DNA of 64,000 nt from Harmothoe impar (Eukaryota > Annelida > Polychaeta > Phyllodocida > Polynoidae): the NCBI GenBank assembly GCA_947462335.1, contig OX381708.1, forward strand, positions 44,023,377-44,087,376, in the 5' to 3' direction. The translations under genes were made by a program, and so were the position numbers. Positions 55,139 to 64,000 of the stretch are shown here, in pieces (positions within the stretch are counted from its first letter, which is position 1; each line of letters starts with the position of its first letter). A model generated the notes under the pieces. That model was not told the DNA's origin. It saw only the letters and a list, made by a program, of their open reading frames with translations, and searched no databases.

Positions 55139-56040
55139 ATGGCGAACGGGTATGGGATCCAAAGAACTCATGCATAAAACTCGATTTTCTTGCTGTCACT
55201 AAAAGTGATTCTCCTGTAGAGGTCGACTATAAGCTAAGTAAAAAGGCCAAGAAGCCATTCCTACCAAAGTTGGATGAACTCCCATTGATACACTGTGAAA
55301 AATTTGTTGTGAAAAGTGAAGTCCCTGAAACTGAAAGTAGACTCTAGCTCCCCAGAAGTGAAACTGAAGTCCATGAAAGTGAAAGTAGATCTCTGAAACT
55401 AAAAGTGACTGTGCATTTGTGTAGGCTAGGCCCTATATTTACAAGTGTTGATCTACAAATGAGTGACTCTGAAATAAGTGATCTTGAATCTGAGGCTGGG
55501 AGTCTACATCTAGAAACTACACCCTAGGGTCCAATGAGTTAATCGAGAGCTTCAAATTTGATGAGCGCAAGCAGGGCGATAACGAGTCTGTCGCAGGTCT
55601 GAGATCTGCCGCGATTAAAAACAGACTGTTAGGTTTGGGTGCAGGATTGACGTGGGAAAAAGCTGTCGATATCGGTACGTCAATGGACACTGCTTGCCAT
55701 GGGAATCAGCTCAAGGGGCCTACACATGATGTCAACCGTGTTCAGCGTGGTGGTTACAAGAACAAGGGGAAAAAATAAGTGTTATCGTTGTGATGGTGAC
55801 CACGAGGGCCGGTGCCCCTTTGAAACGGAAAAATGTTTCAACTGTGATCGAGTAGGCCACATTGCCAAGGCGTGCAAAACAAAATCTGCTCATGGTCAAT
55901 CTCAGTCAAGAGGAACCACCCAGAGCTATTCCACCCCAGGTCTCCAAGACGTGTATCTGTGAGACCTAAAAGGGCTCCAGCAAAGTTCAATGACTATGTG
56001 CCTAAATAACTGTTCTATTTCAGAGACTGATATATTTGTG
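55139..56040 (+). pseudogene. gag-like region with CCHC zinc knuckles, broken frame
   Basis: A first open part (55117-55347) has KKAKKPFLPKLDELPL. A capsid-like tail (about 55545-55715) reads GLGAGLTWEKAVDIGTSMDT in another frame, as in Ty3/gypsy gag. Nucleocapsid zinc knuckles follow at about 55778-55880: CYRCDGDHEGRCP (irregular) and CFNCDRVGHIAKAC (canonical CX2CX4HX4C). A stop after the GKK run and shifts between parts show decay. Confidence 0.75.
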
Positions 56041-56052
56041 TGTCTGACACTA

Positions 56053-57248
56053 CCCTAGTAGCAAGCCTGCATGGGGCCAATTCGGTTTTAGCTCGGATTG
56101 GCTGTTTGAAGTTGGGCAAAACTGAGCTGGGTTTCATATTGGGCAGATGGCTGGGCTGAAGTGTGGCCCCGGTAGGGCTTCCCATTTTGGGCTCAGATCA
56201 GTTTCAAAGCAGGCTGCCCGATTTGGGCTCAGATCAGTTTCAAAGAGGGCTACCCGCTTTGGGTTCATGTTGGCCAGATGACAGGAAACCCGTCCAAAAC
56301 CCATTCTGAGCCCAATTCGGGCAGCCCACTTGGGGCCACACCAAAACCCAGTGCCCTAAACCAACGGGCGCCCGTCGGTTAGCCCACTCCGGGCCGATGA
56401 GGGCTGAGGTTGGGTTTGGAGAGGGCAACTGGTCTAATAGTTCTGATGATTGACACCAGATGTCACTACTATACAATATCTAGAGTTTTCCAACAAAGCC
56501 AGATGAAATTGACATTATATAATAATACAATAAAATGTTCAAGTGATGTAGAATAGGAAACAATAAATAGATGTTCTCACAGTTTGGAAATAAGATAAAA
56601 TATATATTTGAATGATGAAAAGGAGGTTCTCTAAGCAGCTATCCAGCGTAAACACTATTTCTGTGGCATTACAATCTTAATACAAGACTCATGTTCCCTA
56701 TGTAGGTATGAACTATGGCTTTGAAGGCCAATGTGCACCATAGACACTTGTCTATGCTGCATGTGGCTCAAACCTGATGATAAGAGGCCTGCTTGATACT
56801 TCCATTATTGGGTAGGAAGAGTATGATTATGCCTTGGGTTGATTAGCAGGACCTAGGATATCTAGTTCAACAAATACAATTAATCATTGAAGAATGATTG
56901 AATAGATTCTAAAAACCCATAATTATCCGATCTTAGCCCGCTTTCAACCCGTCCAAAAACCGATCTAAGCCCGCTTTCAACCCGTCCAAAAACCGATCTG
57001 AACCCACTTTCAGCCCGTCCAAAAACCAATCTGAGCCCAAAGTGGGAAGCCCGTCCAAAAACCGATCTGAGCCCAAAGTGGGCTTCCCGTCCAAAACCCA
57101 ATCTGCGCCCAACATGGGAAGCCCGCACGGGGCCAGACCAAAGCCCAGTGCCCTAAACCGACGGGAGCCTGTCGGTTAGCCCACTCCGGGCCAGACTTGC
57201 AAACACAGTCTGGCCCCGTCCGGGGCCACAGTGTGTTTGCTACTAGGG
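56053..57248. mobile_element. TA-flanked DNA element, CCCTAGTAGCAA ends, copy 2 (inside the LTR element)
   Basis: 1196 bp with the same exact TIRs, TA at 56051-56052 and 57249-57250. Nearly identical to 36006-37174 except for a replaced stretch around 56518-56570 and one extra CCCGTCCAAAAACCGATCT unit on the right. The high similarity implies recent movement of this family. Confidence 0.9.
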
Positions 57249-57428
57249 TAGTATTGTTTATGTTAAAGTAACATTACATAAAAATAAGAGTTATGGTTAA
57301 ATAGATAAAAGACTACTTATAGTATACTACATATTCTCAAAGAGACTCAAAGACTTTAAGTTCATTGACACAAATAAGGTGATGTCTAATGTTGTGTTTA
57401 TTCCAGCATTCATATAAGTGTGGAGGAG

Positions 57429-57591
57429 TGTTGTGTACTCATGTATATGGACTACGACGATGTTTACTTGCTGTGCCAATCCTCATGAACGGCGCCACCT
57501 ACGTGTAACCATTGGTCTGATATGATTCCGTTCATGAGATAACTATGCTGCTGGTTCCCGCAATAAACCACGTTACTTCACGAATATAACA
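57429..57591 (+). repeat. 3' LTR, 163 bp
   Basis: Matches 54995-55138 apart from the 19-bp difference and scattered substitutions. Followed by the TACAT duplication. Confidence 0.85.
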
Positions 57592-57839
57592 TACATAATA
57601 CTTATAGTTATTATGTTTAGATATTTATATTTGAATAAATTCATAATTTATTTCATTTACACAGTCTTGAAGAGACCACTGGTTGCCCCCTCATAATGAG
57701 CGAATGTATGCATCACTATTACTGATAGGCCTCTACTCTGACACAGATACAACCTTGTGTCACCAGAACAGGCCTTCAGGGAAGATATTGCTATATATAC
57801 ATTCTTAGACTTCTAAAAAGAGGTGTCTACCCAGTGAAC

Positions 57840-59489
57840 ACACATACGTTACTTAACGTTCAAAGAACGTCATTTCTATGTCAGAATAACGTAACTTTAC
57901 AACGTTAAATAACGTGCAAATGTAAGGGTTTATTTACGTTATTAAACCTAAATGAACGTTAATGAACGTGTATGAACGTAATGGAAACGTTCTCTCCAGG
58001 TTTATTCACATAGAATACCTAAACCTAACCTAACTGTATCAACACCTAAAGAATAGCGCACGTGTAAATACTAGTATTCTTAGGTCTAGGGAGAGTTGCA
58101 TCTCATTTTTATTTCAAACTTAATATGAAAAGTAAATGCAGTTCCATCTCAAAAATTACAATTTTTGTAACCTTCAAGTTCTTAGCTGTTATATACATGA
58201 GTAGAGATGCCCCTCTGGAAATTGAGCCAGGGGCCTCTCACTCAATTGTCCGACGTGCTATCCAATTACGCCACTCAGACAACCGGGAGCACTACTTCAG
58301 CCTAGCTCTCATATTGGTGATATTAGAGCCAGGTGTTATCTTGGTGATGATGATGATGATGATGATGATGATGCTTTCATCATTGATATGTTTTAAGGAG
58401 AAGGTAGCGGAATGGAAAGTGTAAATTCTCTCTTGTTCCACTCTGAAATCCCCTTTTCATCGTATCTTTATGTCATTTCTTTTCTCTCTTCATATCAAAA
58501 TGTCCTGGGTCTCCTTCTCACAGCTGACAATAAGGGCTTTTAGTAACCCAAGATATAGGGACCTTTAGCAACGACGATGTAGCTCAATAAACGCAGATGT
58601 AGGCTATACTTTTAGCATTGCTACTTCTGTGTTTTACGGTCCCTAGTGCTGAGTAGTCCCAGTCTCTAGGTTTGGTCCCCATGTTCCCTGTGAACCTGCT
58701 GACCAGTCTTTGGCTGAGTCGGTTTTAAAACGATATCTAGGGTCTATCTTTAAGTTGTTTGCATGGCTTAGTTGGCACAGGCGAGGTACCATTCAGTGAG
58801 AGGTCCCTAGATCAATCCCAGGCCAGTCTTGTCGTGTTATGCCTTAGGAACATTAGCTATACCTAATGAGGCTATTAGTATGAAGACTCTTTCTAAATAT
58901 TTTTGATATTTTGAAATAATCCAGGTTATAATGTGAGAAATGATGTGGGTTCGAATCCCATCACAGAAGCATATTCCTGTTGTAACAAATATGTCCTGTT
59001 GCCATCTATCAATTAGTAATTGATATTTATTTAGTAGCTCTATGTTGGTTTGAGTACACAATCTGCACATTGATAGGTTATTTGGTCAGATCTTTATTTG
59101 CAAACTATTTCACAACATTAAACGAATCTTTTTTTACCTCAAAGCGTTTTCCTCAAAATATTAAGGCAACGCTGAAAGGATCCCTTTAGCAAACGTTTGG
59201 CTAGTCAACCTATGAGTGGAGGTTAATCAATGTTCAGTAAAAATGTTTTTGTTACACTTTACAAACACGAATGGATAGCTGGTTACAGGATTCGAACCCA
59301 CATGATAACATTTATATATCAGAAGTAAAGGTGGGAAGGTTTTATGAACATAAAAGCTAACGTTCACATAACATATTATATACGTTAATTTACATAAATT
59401 TACGTTAGATAACGTAAAGCAACCCTTACATTTGAACGTTATATTACGTACTGAAATTACGTTTAAATAAGGTATCTGTGTTTACTGGG
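57840..59489. mobile_element. TA-flanked 1650-bp element with CCCAGTNAACAC ends and AACGTT-rich arms
   Basis: Left CCCAGTGAACACACATACGT, right in reverse complement CCCAGTAAACACAGATACCT, with TA at 57838-57839 and 59490-59491. The arms of about 150 bp share motifs such as AACGTTCAAATGTAAGGGTT. The interior has tRNA-like pieces (minus-strand 58205-58290; B-boxes GGTTCGAATCC near 58948 and inverted near 59288) and a (GATGAT)n run at 58346. Confidence 0.75.
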
Positions 59490-59499
59490 TATGTAGCAG

Positions 59500-61640
59500 A
59501 TGTATCTGTATTTGTACATCGATTATCCTAATGTAGGATCCAACCCTCATATTCTGCAGTGTGTATATTATTCTATTGTATCCCATCACAGTTGAGTGAA
59601 TTTACTCAGCACTTTTATCACAACAATAACGTCTCAGTGGTTATAGAAACTACAATAAACAACAGACTTGCCATCTGACATGTGATTAATATATTAAGAT
59701 CGAAACACCTCTACATCCTAAACACCTACCCTTCATATTGTTTAAATATTAAACATCTAAACATATTTAACATAACTGCTTAGGTGTTTAGAATAAAAGT
59801 GTTCAATTCCTAAACAAAAGGATTCGGAGACACCATCCGAGTAAAATGTCCCATAGGGATTGCATGGACATGATACTTTTCAATTGGAGTGCTGTAAAAA
59901 CAGGATGCCGCTCCAGTTTTTCATAGGTCTAGGTGCGGTTTATACAAGTTTTTATTTCTTCCTGGGGCCATTTAGACCCCCTGTGGGTTATATGATTCTC
60001 CCAAAATGGGGTGCAGGTTATACGCAAGATGTGGGTAGGTAGTACACGGGAATTTAAGGTATATTAGACTAATTATATAATCAACTGCAATTCCGGTTAA
60101 CTTGAGCTCTCTTTTCAGAAAATATAGTTATCAACAATTTAACACCTAACCCCCCAATATCTACTGCAGGGATCGCCATGGTGTGGTTTTTTTTTCAGTA
60201 TGCCCAATGGTTGCCCAACAGCAGACATATTTTGCTAATTATGCATAGCACCAGTACCAATTATTTTAGCAAATCCTTACAATGAAATACCCAGTTTATC
60301 ATATATTTGCATTGTTCTTTAAGATATCTATATATCATTAAACATACATCTATATCAGCCTAGAGGTTCCCTAGCAACCGGGATATATCTTTCTTCGTAA
60401 ATTTTTTTAAAATCAATTCTTAGGAGATGAGATTTACATGGGCCTTGTCAACTAACGCAACCACTAGCAGCACATACTTAATGAGGAGAACATAAAATGT
60501 TTGCATAGCAACAGTGCTTATTACAGTAGAAAAACATGAAGCCATAGAGGAATCAAATGGCACCTCTTATGCCTTTTGCATCATATATGGTTACCTAGCA
60601 ACCACAATTGGGTGCCATTTGTATTCGGATAGTGTCATAGGCCCTAGTATTTAAACTAGCATCCGCTTTACAAGCCTTTGCTAACTAAAACGTGGATGTA
60701 TTTGTATGATTTATAAGAAATCATATAATGTGTTTGCAGTGACAAATGGGACATTTCTTATAAGAAATCATAAATACACATCTTCTGGTTCCAATGAAAT
60801 ATAACCTATATAGTGGATGGGTTTAATCTCCTAGACTTTTATGGGACCTGTTCTATGGACCATTGGGGCCCACATGAAGGTCCTGTCTAAGAAGACTACG
60901 GGCCAGACCTAATTTATGTGATATGTAACATCCTCATCTATTGCTAGTTTTTTTTTCTCCTTCTGTGTACTTTTCTCAGCCAATCAGAATACATATCCAG
61001 GTGGCACATCAGTCATCATTATGTATTTGTACTGTAATCAGGAACGTCGCTGTACATAATTGTAGCAAAATATGCCTGTTGGCAGATTCTGATCAAGCTG
61101 TAATTACAGTGATTTACTTAAATAACTCAGATGGTAAAACTTAAAATTGGAGCACTGAGAGGTATTTTTAAGCCCCCTTTGAACTATAAATCCAGTTGAA
61201 ACATGGTCATATTCATGAAATTACTACGGTATTACAATCCCTCGCCCATTATGTGTTGTTTTATGTCTTAATGAACAGAGAACACTTTAAGCTTTCTATG
61301 GATATGTACATTTAGACATGAGATTCACTAATGTATTTATGGGTCCCAAAAGTGGAAGAATGTTGCTTAAAAAAGGAAGCATGCCATTTTTAAGCAATAC
61401 ATTTATTAGTATTTTGTACATCTCCATAAGTCCGAAATCAGCATAATCATTCCACAAATACCTTATTTTGCTAGGCATACGTTACAGTATTATGCTAGAC
61501 ATAAGTTCATGAACTTTTAACCTGATATAAACGAGATATTTTCGCCATAGCCACTTATGTGTAAATTACTTGGTCCAATGTACATCACTTTCATTTCAAT
61601 ACCCCAAATGGCCTACTAATAAAGTAGGTGAGTGTGTGTA
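59500..61640. other. Intergenic, no gene recognised; two X-box-like motifs
   Basis: TAAACA-rich sequence at 59700-59830 resembles 54665-54790, a probable dispersed repeat. GGTTCCCTAGCAACC at 60365-60379 and GGTTACCTAGCAACC at 60589-60603 match the RFX X-box. No coding sequence is supported. Confidence 0.5.
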
Positions 61641-61644
61641 TCTT

Positions 61645-63214
61645 CACAGAGAGAAGTAAAGGCGTCGCCATGACTCTTTTGCCATAGTCCATTCTAGTTG
61701 ACTCTTGTAGCAGAGTCATGATGACTCTGGTGGAGGTGTCACAGCCACTCCAGTCATACCCCTTGGACGTTATACAATTTGACTCTACCTTCAGTGCAGA
61801 GTCAAGTGCAGTTGACTCTGCCTACAGCAGAGTCATACATGAAGAGTCAAATAAAAAATGTGTTGACTCTGATAGTAGTTGTATATGAAACCACATGATG
61901 GGGCAACCTGTACTAGTTTGGTACCAGTGGCAACCACAGGCTAGAGCCACTATCAATACTTCAGACATTTGGTACATGCCAAACAGTTTTGGCCCTTTAT
62001 AGAATACACTCATTTCATCAGCCATTTCCACTAGGTGGCGTTGCCATAGGAGAGGCTAAGATTCTGTCCCAGGGAGGGCATGTGTAAGGCCACCAGAAGA
62101 GGGGTGGGGACCCTGCTCAACACTAATCAACTATCTAAGGTTGTCTCTGTTATCATATAAACAGTGTTAAGATAATGTCTTCAACAACAGTTAGCACCCC
62201 CTGATAGAGGGAGTTAAGTGCTTTCTAATCATGCTGATGGTCCCTTGTGGTATTTGGTAGGGTTATGAGCATTACCAGCCCTGGATAATGTCCTCTAGTT
62301 ACATTTTAATGAGGCTGCTGCACCCCCTGTATTTTCAACTAGTCTTCACAAGACACTCATATTCATGTTGGTCTAAATCATACTTTGATTAATATTGTTT
62401 CATAAATATTTCCGGTGGGTACATACACTATTTCCCTATACACCCCTGAGATTTATAAGCGATGCGTCAATTCTTTCTATCAGAAAAGGGCATGAGTGTG
62501 AGAGGTGTCCTTTCCCCCATAGTAATCCTGTGGGTTCTTTAGGCTGGTTCACAGGCTTGCCCTGGTAGCAACCCATCATGCCAACCTGCCCTCTATTGAA
62601 AACGCTTGTTGAAAACAGTGTATAGTGCACTATGTCATTATTTGTCTAAATAATGTAGTTAAGGAATGCCAATGTAAAAGCTTTTCCAATTAACTTACCT
62701 GAATCGAATATGATGATAAACTTTACAATACATTCCAAGAACATCAACAGTATAGAGCTTAGCCACCATATTTGTGGGTGTGGGAAATAAACACAATGCT
62801 GGGCACTAACTGTCTGAGATATAATGTATGGCACTGCTTAATACTACACATAGACCTATGATATTGGCATCTAATTTGAAGTTTGCGGCCAATGGTCTGC
62901 AGAGTGTAGTGTGAGGCAGATATAACTTAGCCCTCTCACATAAGAAGAAGTGGTGGAGACGTGGCCTGTCCACTAATTGTATACACCTGTTGCCACCAGC
63001 CTAGCCTGACATATTTACACAATCCCCCTGACCTGTATGCCCTCATGTATTCAAGTATCAATTTTGACTCTGCCTCCTTTGATGGGTCAACTGTGGTTGA
63101 CTCTTCAGGAATGGAGAGTCAAACTCATTTGACTCTCCTCTACAGGTGTCGCGTGGGAGACAAACTGTGACTCTGGCTGTCAGAGTCGTAGCGACTCTTT
63201 TACTTTTCTCTGTG
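61645..63214. mobile_element. 1570-bp element with CACAGAGA ends and repeated GACTCT motifs
   Basis: Left CACAGAGAGAAGTAAAGGCG, right in reverse complement CACAGAGAAAAGTAAAAGAG. Both ends (61670-61870 and 63060-63195) are studded with TGACTCT and its inverse AGAGTCA, at least fifteen in all. No transposase and no clear target duplication. Confidence 0.65.
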
Positions 63215-63530
63215 TTCTCATCCTAAAGCAAAGATTGATTAAAATGCCAGATCGCCTTTTGGCTTAGATTATTGATAAATCTAATCACACTGTAATTACA
63301 ATCTTGATGTTAACCTTTGTCTATAGTAGGGAATCGAATGAGAGAAAGGTCGTCCTAAAACTTTCTAGAAGCATTTCTGTGTAAAGTTTCACAATACATT
63401 TACTAGGTCCACTTTTTTGTGTAGATTCCAGAAAATGGACTTGCAGAACTGAGAAATAAACATAAGGGGGTCAAAATTCCCCAGAATATAGATTTCTGAC
63501 AAAGATCTAAATTTGGTTGTCTTACTTAGG

Positions 63531-63840
63531 GAGTGGTCATTTTTTAAGAACAGGGGGGGTTGGTGGATTTTCGCGCGAGCAGGTCGAAATTATTTTGGCC
63601 CCCCTAACGGGAGAGGTCAAAAAATTTTTGGTCCCCCCTCAGGCAAGTTGAAATTGAGCGCGGCCGACCCCTTTGAGCTATAGTAACGCGCAGGCTTTTT
63701 CGCTAAAAAGCGGTGCAATTTTTTTGGTCCCCCCTCAAGAGGGGTCCAAATTTTTTTGGTCCCCCCCTTCAAGGGGTCCAATTTTTTTGGTCCCCCCCCA
63801 AATCCACCAACCCCCCCCTGTTGTTAAAAAATGACCACTC
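63531..63840. mobile_element. 310-bp MITE, GAGTGGTCATTTTTTAA ends
   Basis: Exact TIRs GAGTGGTCATTTTTTAA / TTAAAAAATGACCACTC followed inward by G-runs and GGTTGGTGGATTT. Internal GGTCCCCCC repeats. A related element begins at once at 63844. Confidence 0.8.
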
Positions 63841-63843
63841 TCT

Positions 63844-64000
63844 TAGGGAGTAATTGTTTTTTAACAGGAGGTAGGGCTGGTGAATTTTGGGATGGAGTGA
63901 AAAATGTGGACCCTTTTTTGGGGGGCTGGGGTGAAATTTAACCCCCTATCTTTTTTGGAGGGTAACCAAAAGATTTCACTGCCCCCCCCCCCTGTTGTTA
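63844..64000. mobile_element. Second MITE of the same style, cut by the window end
   Basis: Begins TTAGGGAGTAATTGTTTTTTAACAGG, like the left end of 63531-63840. Reaches CCCCCCCTGTTGTTA, the expected inner part of the right end, when the window stops. Confidence 0.6.

Larger units (their letters stand above)
54995..57591 (+). mobile_element. Small gag-only LTR retrotransposon (TR-GAG type) with a nested TA element
   Basis: The direct LTRs 54995-55138 and 57429-57591 both start TGTTGTGTACTC and end GAATATAACA. The 5-bp duplication TACAT lies at 54990-54994 and 57592-57596. A TGG occurs one base inside the left LTR (possible primer-binding site) and the purine-rich GTGGAGGAG just before the right LTR (possible polypurine tract). 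The interior has gag-like sequence with zinc knuckles but no protease, RT or integrase. Without the TA element the interior is only about 1.1 kb, so it must have moved using another element's enzymes. Confidence 0.85.

Overview
This is animal nuclear DNA: AT-rich, crowded with small transposons and tandem repeats, and holding one clearly recognisable host gene. The gene is carnitine O-palmitoyltransferase 1 (CPT1), the malonyl-CoA-regulated outer-mitochondrial-membrane enzyme that commits long-chain acyl groups to mitochondrial beta-oxidation. It runs on the + strand from the start codon at 3288 to the stop at 23421. I resolve 19 coding positions with consensus splice sites and consistent phases, giving 766 residues (vertebrate CPT1A is about 773). 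The protein is closer in my reading to vertebrate CPT1A than to insect CPT1. Together with the intron richness and the repeat style, this suggests an invertebrate deuterostome (lancelet, hemichordate or echinoderm), but the sequence does not settle the species.

The main discovery is at coding position 12. Instead of one exon there are three tandem, homologous cassette exons (66, 66 and 63 nt at 10031, 10833 and 11881), all in the same splice phase. Each encodes its own version of the 21-22 residues just after the catalytic histidine. This segment contains the equivalents of rat CPT1A Pro479 and His483, which affect malonyl-CoA sensitivity. Insect CPT1 genes are reported (from memory) to carry two alternative exons at the same place; here there are three. 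A UG-rich tract precedes cassette C and a G-quadruplex-type G-run cluster follows it, so both are candidate splicing signals.

Layout: 1-3274 is the 5' flank or a first intron with miniature transposons. 3275-23421 is CPT1; its introns carry several inverted-repeat elements, an array of about 135-bp repeats in intron 14 and a TA-flanked 1.1-kb element in intron 17. 23422-28100 is largely featureless 3' flank. 28100-33350 is a tandem-repeat zone: a 30-bp repeat, a very pure GGCACA array of about 780 bp bounded by an exact 93-bp inverted repeat, and a 16-bp minisatellite of about 1.7 kb. 33915-37858 is a decayed non-LTR retrotransposon broken by a TA-flanked 1169-bp element. 37860-54990 is intergenic with foldback elements and two CpG-rich segments at about 39.7-40.25 kb and 45.04-45.53 kb that could mark promoters or first exons. 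54995-57591 is a small LTR retrotransposon (144/163-bp LTRs, 5-bp target duplication, gag zinc knuckles, no pol) containing a second copy of the same TA element. 57840-64000 holds further TA-flanked or foldback elements.

Apart from CPT1, the coding potential is transposon-derived or not convincing. Long open frames at 29.3-33.3 kb are products of repeat periodicity, not genes.
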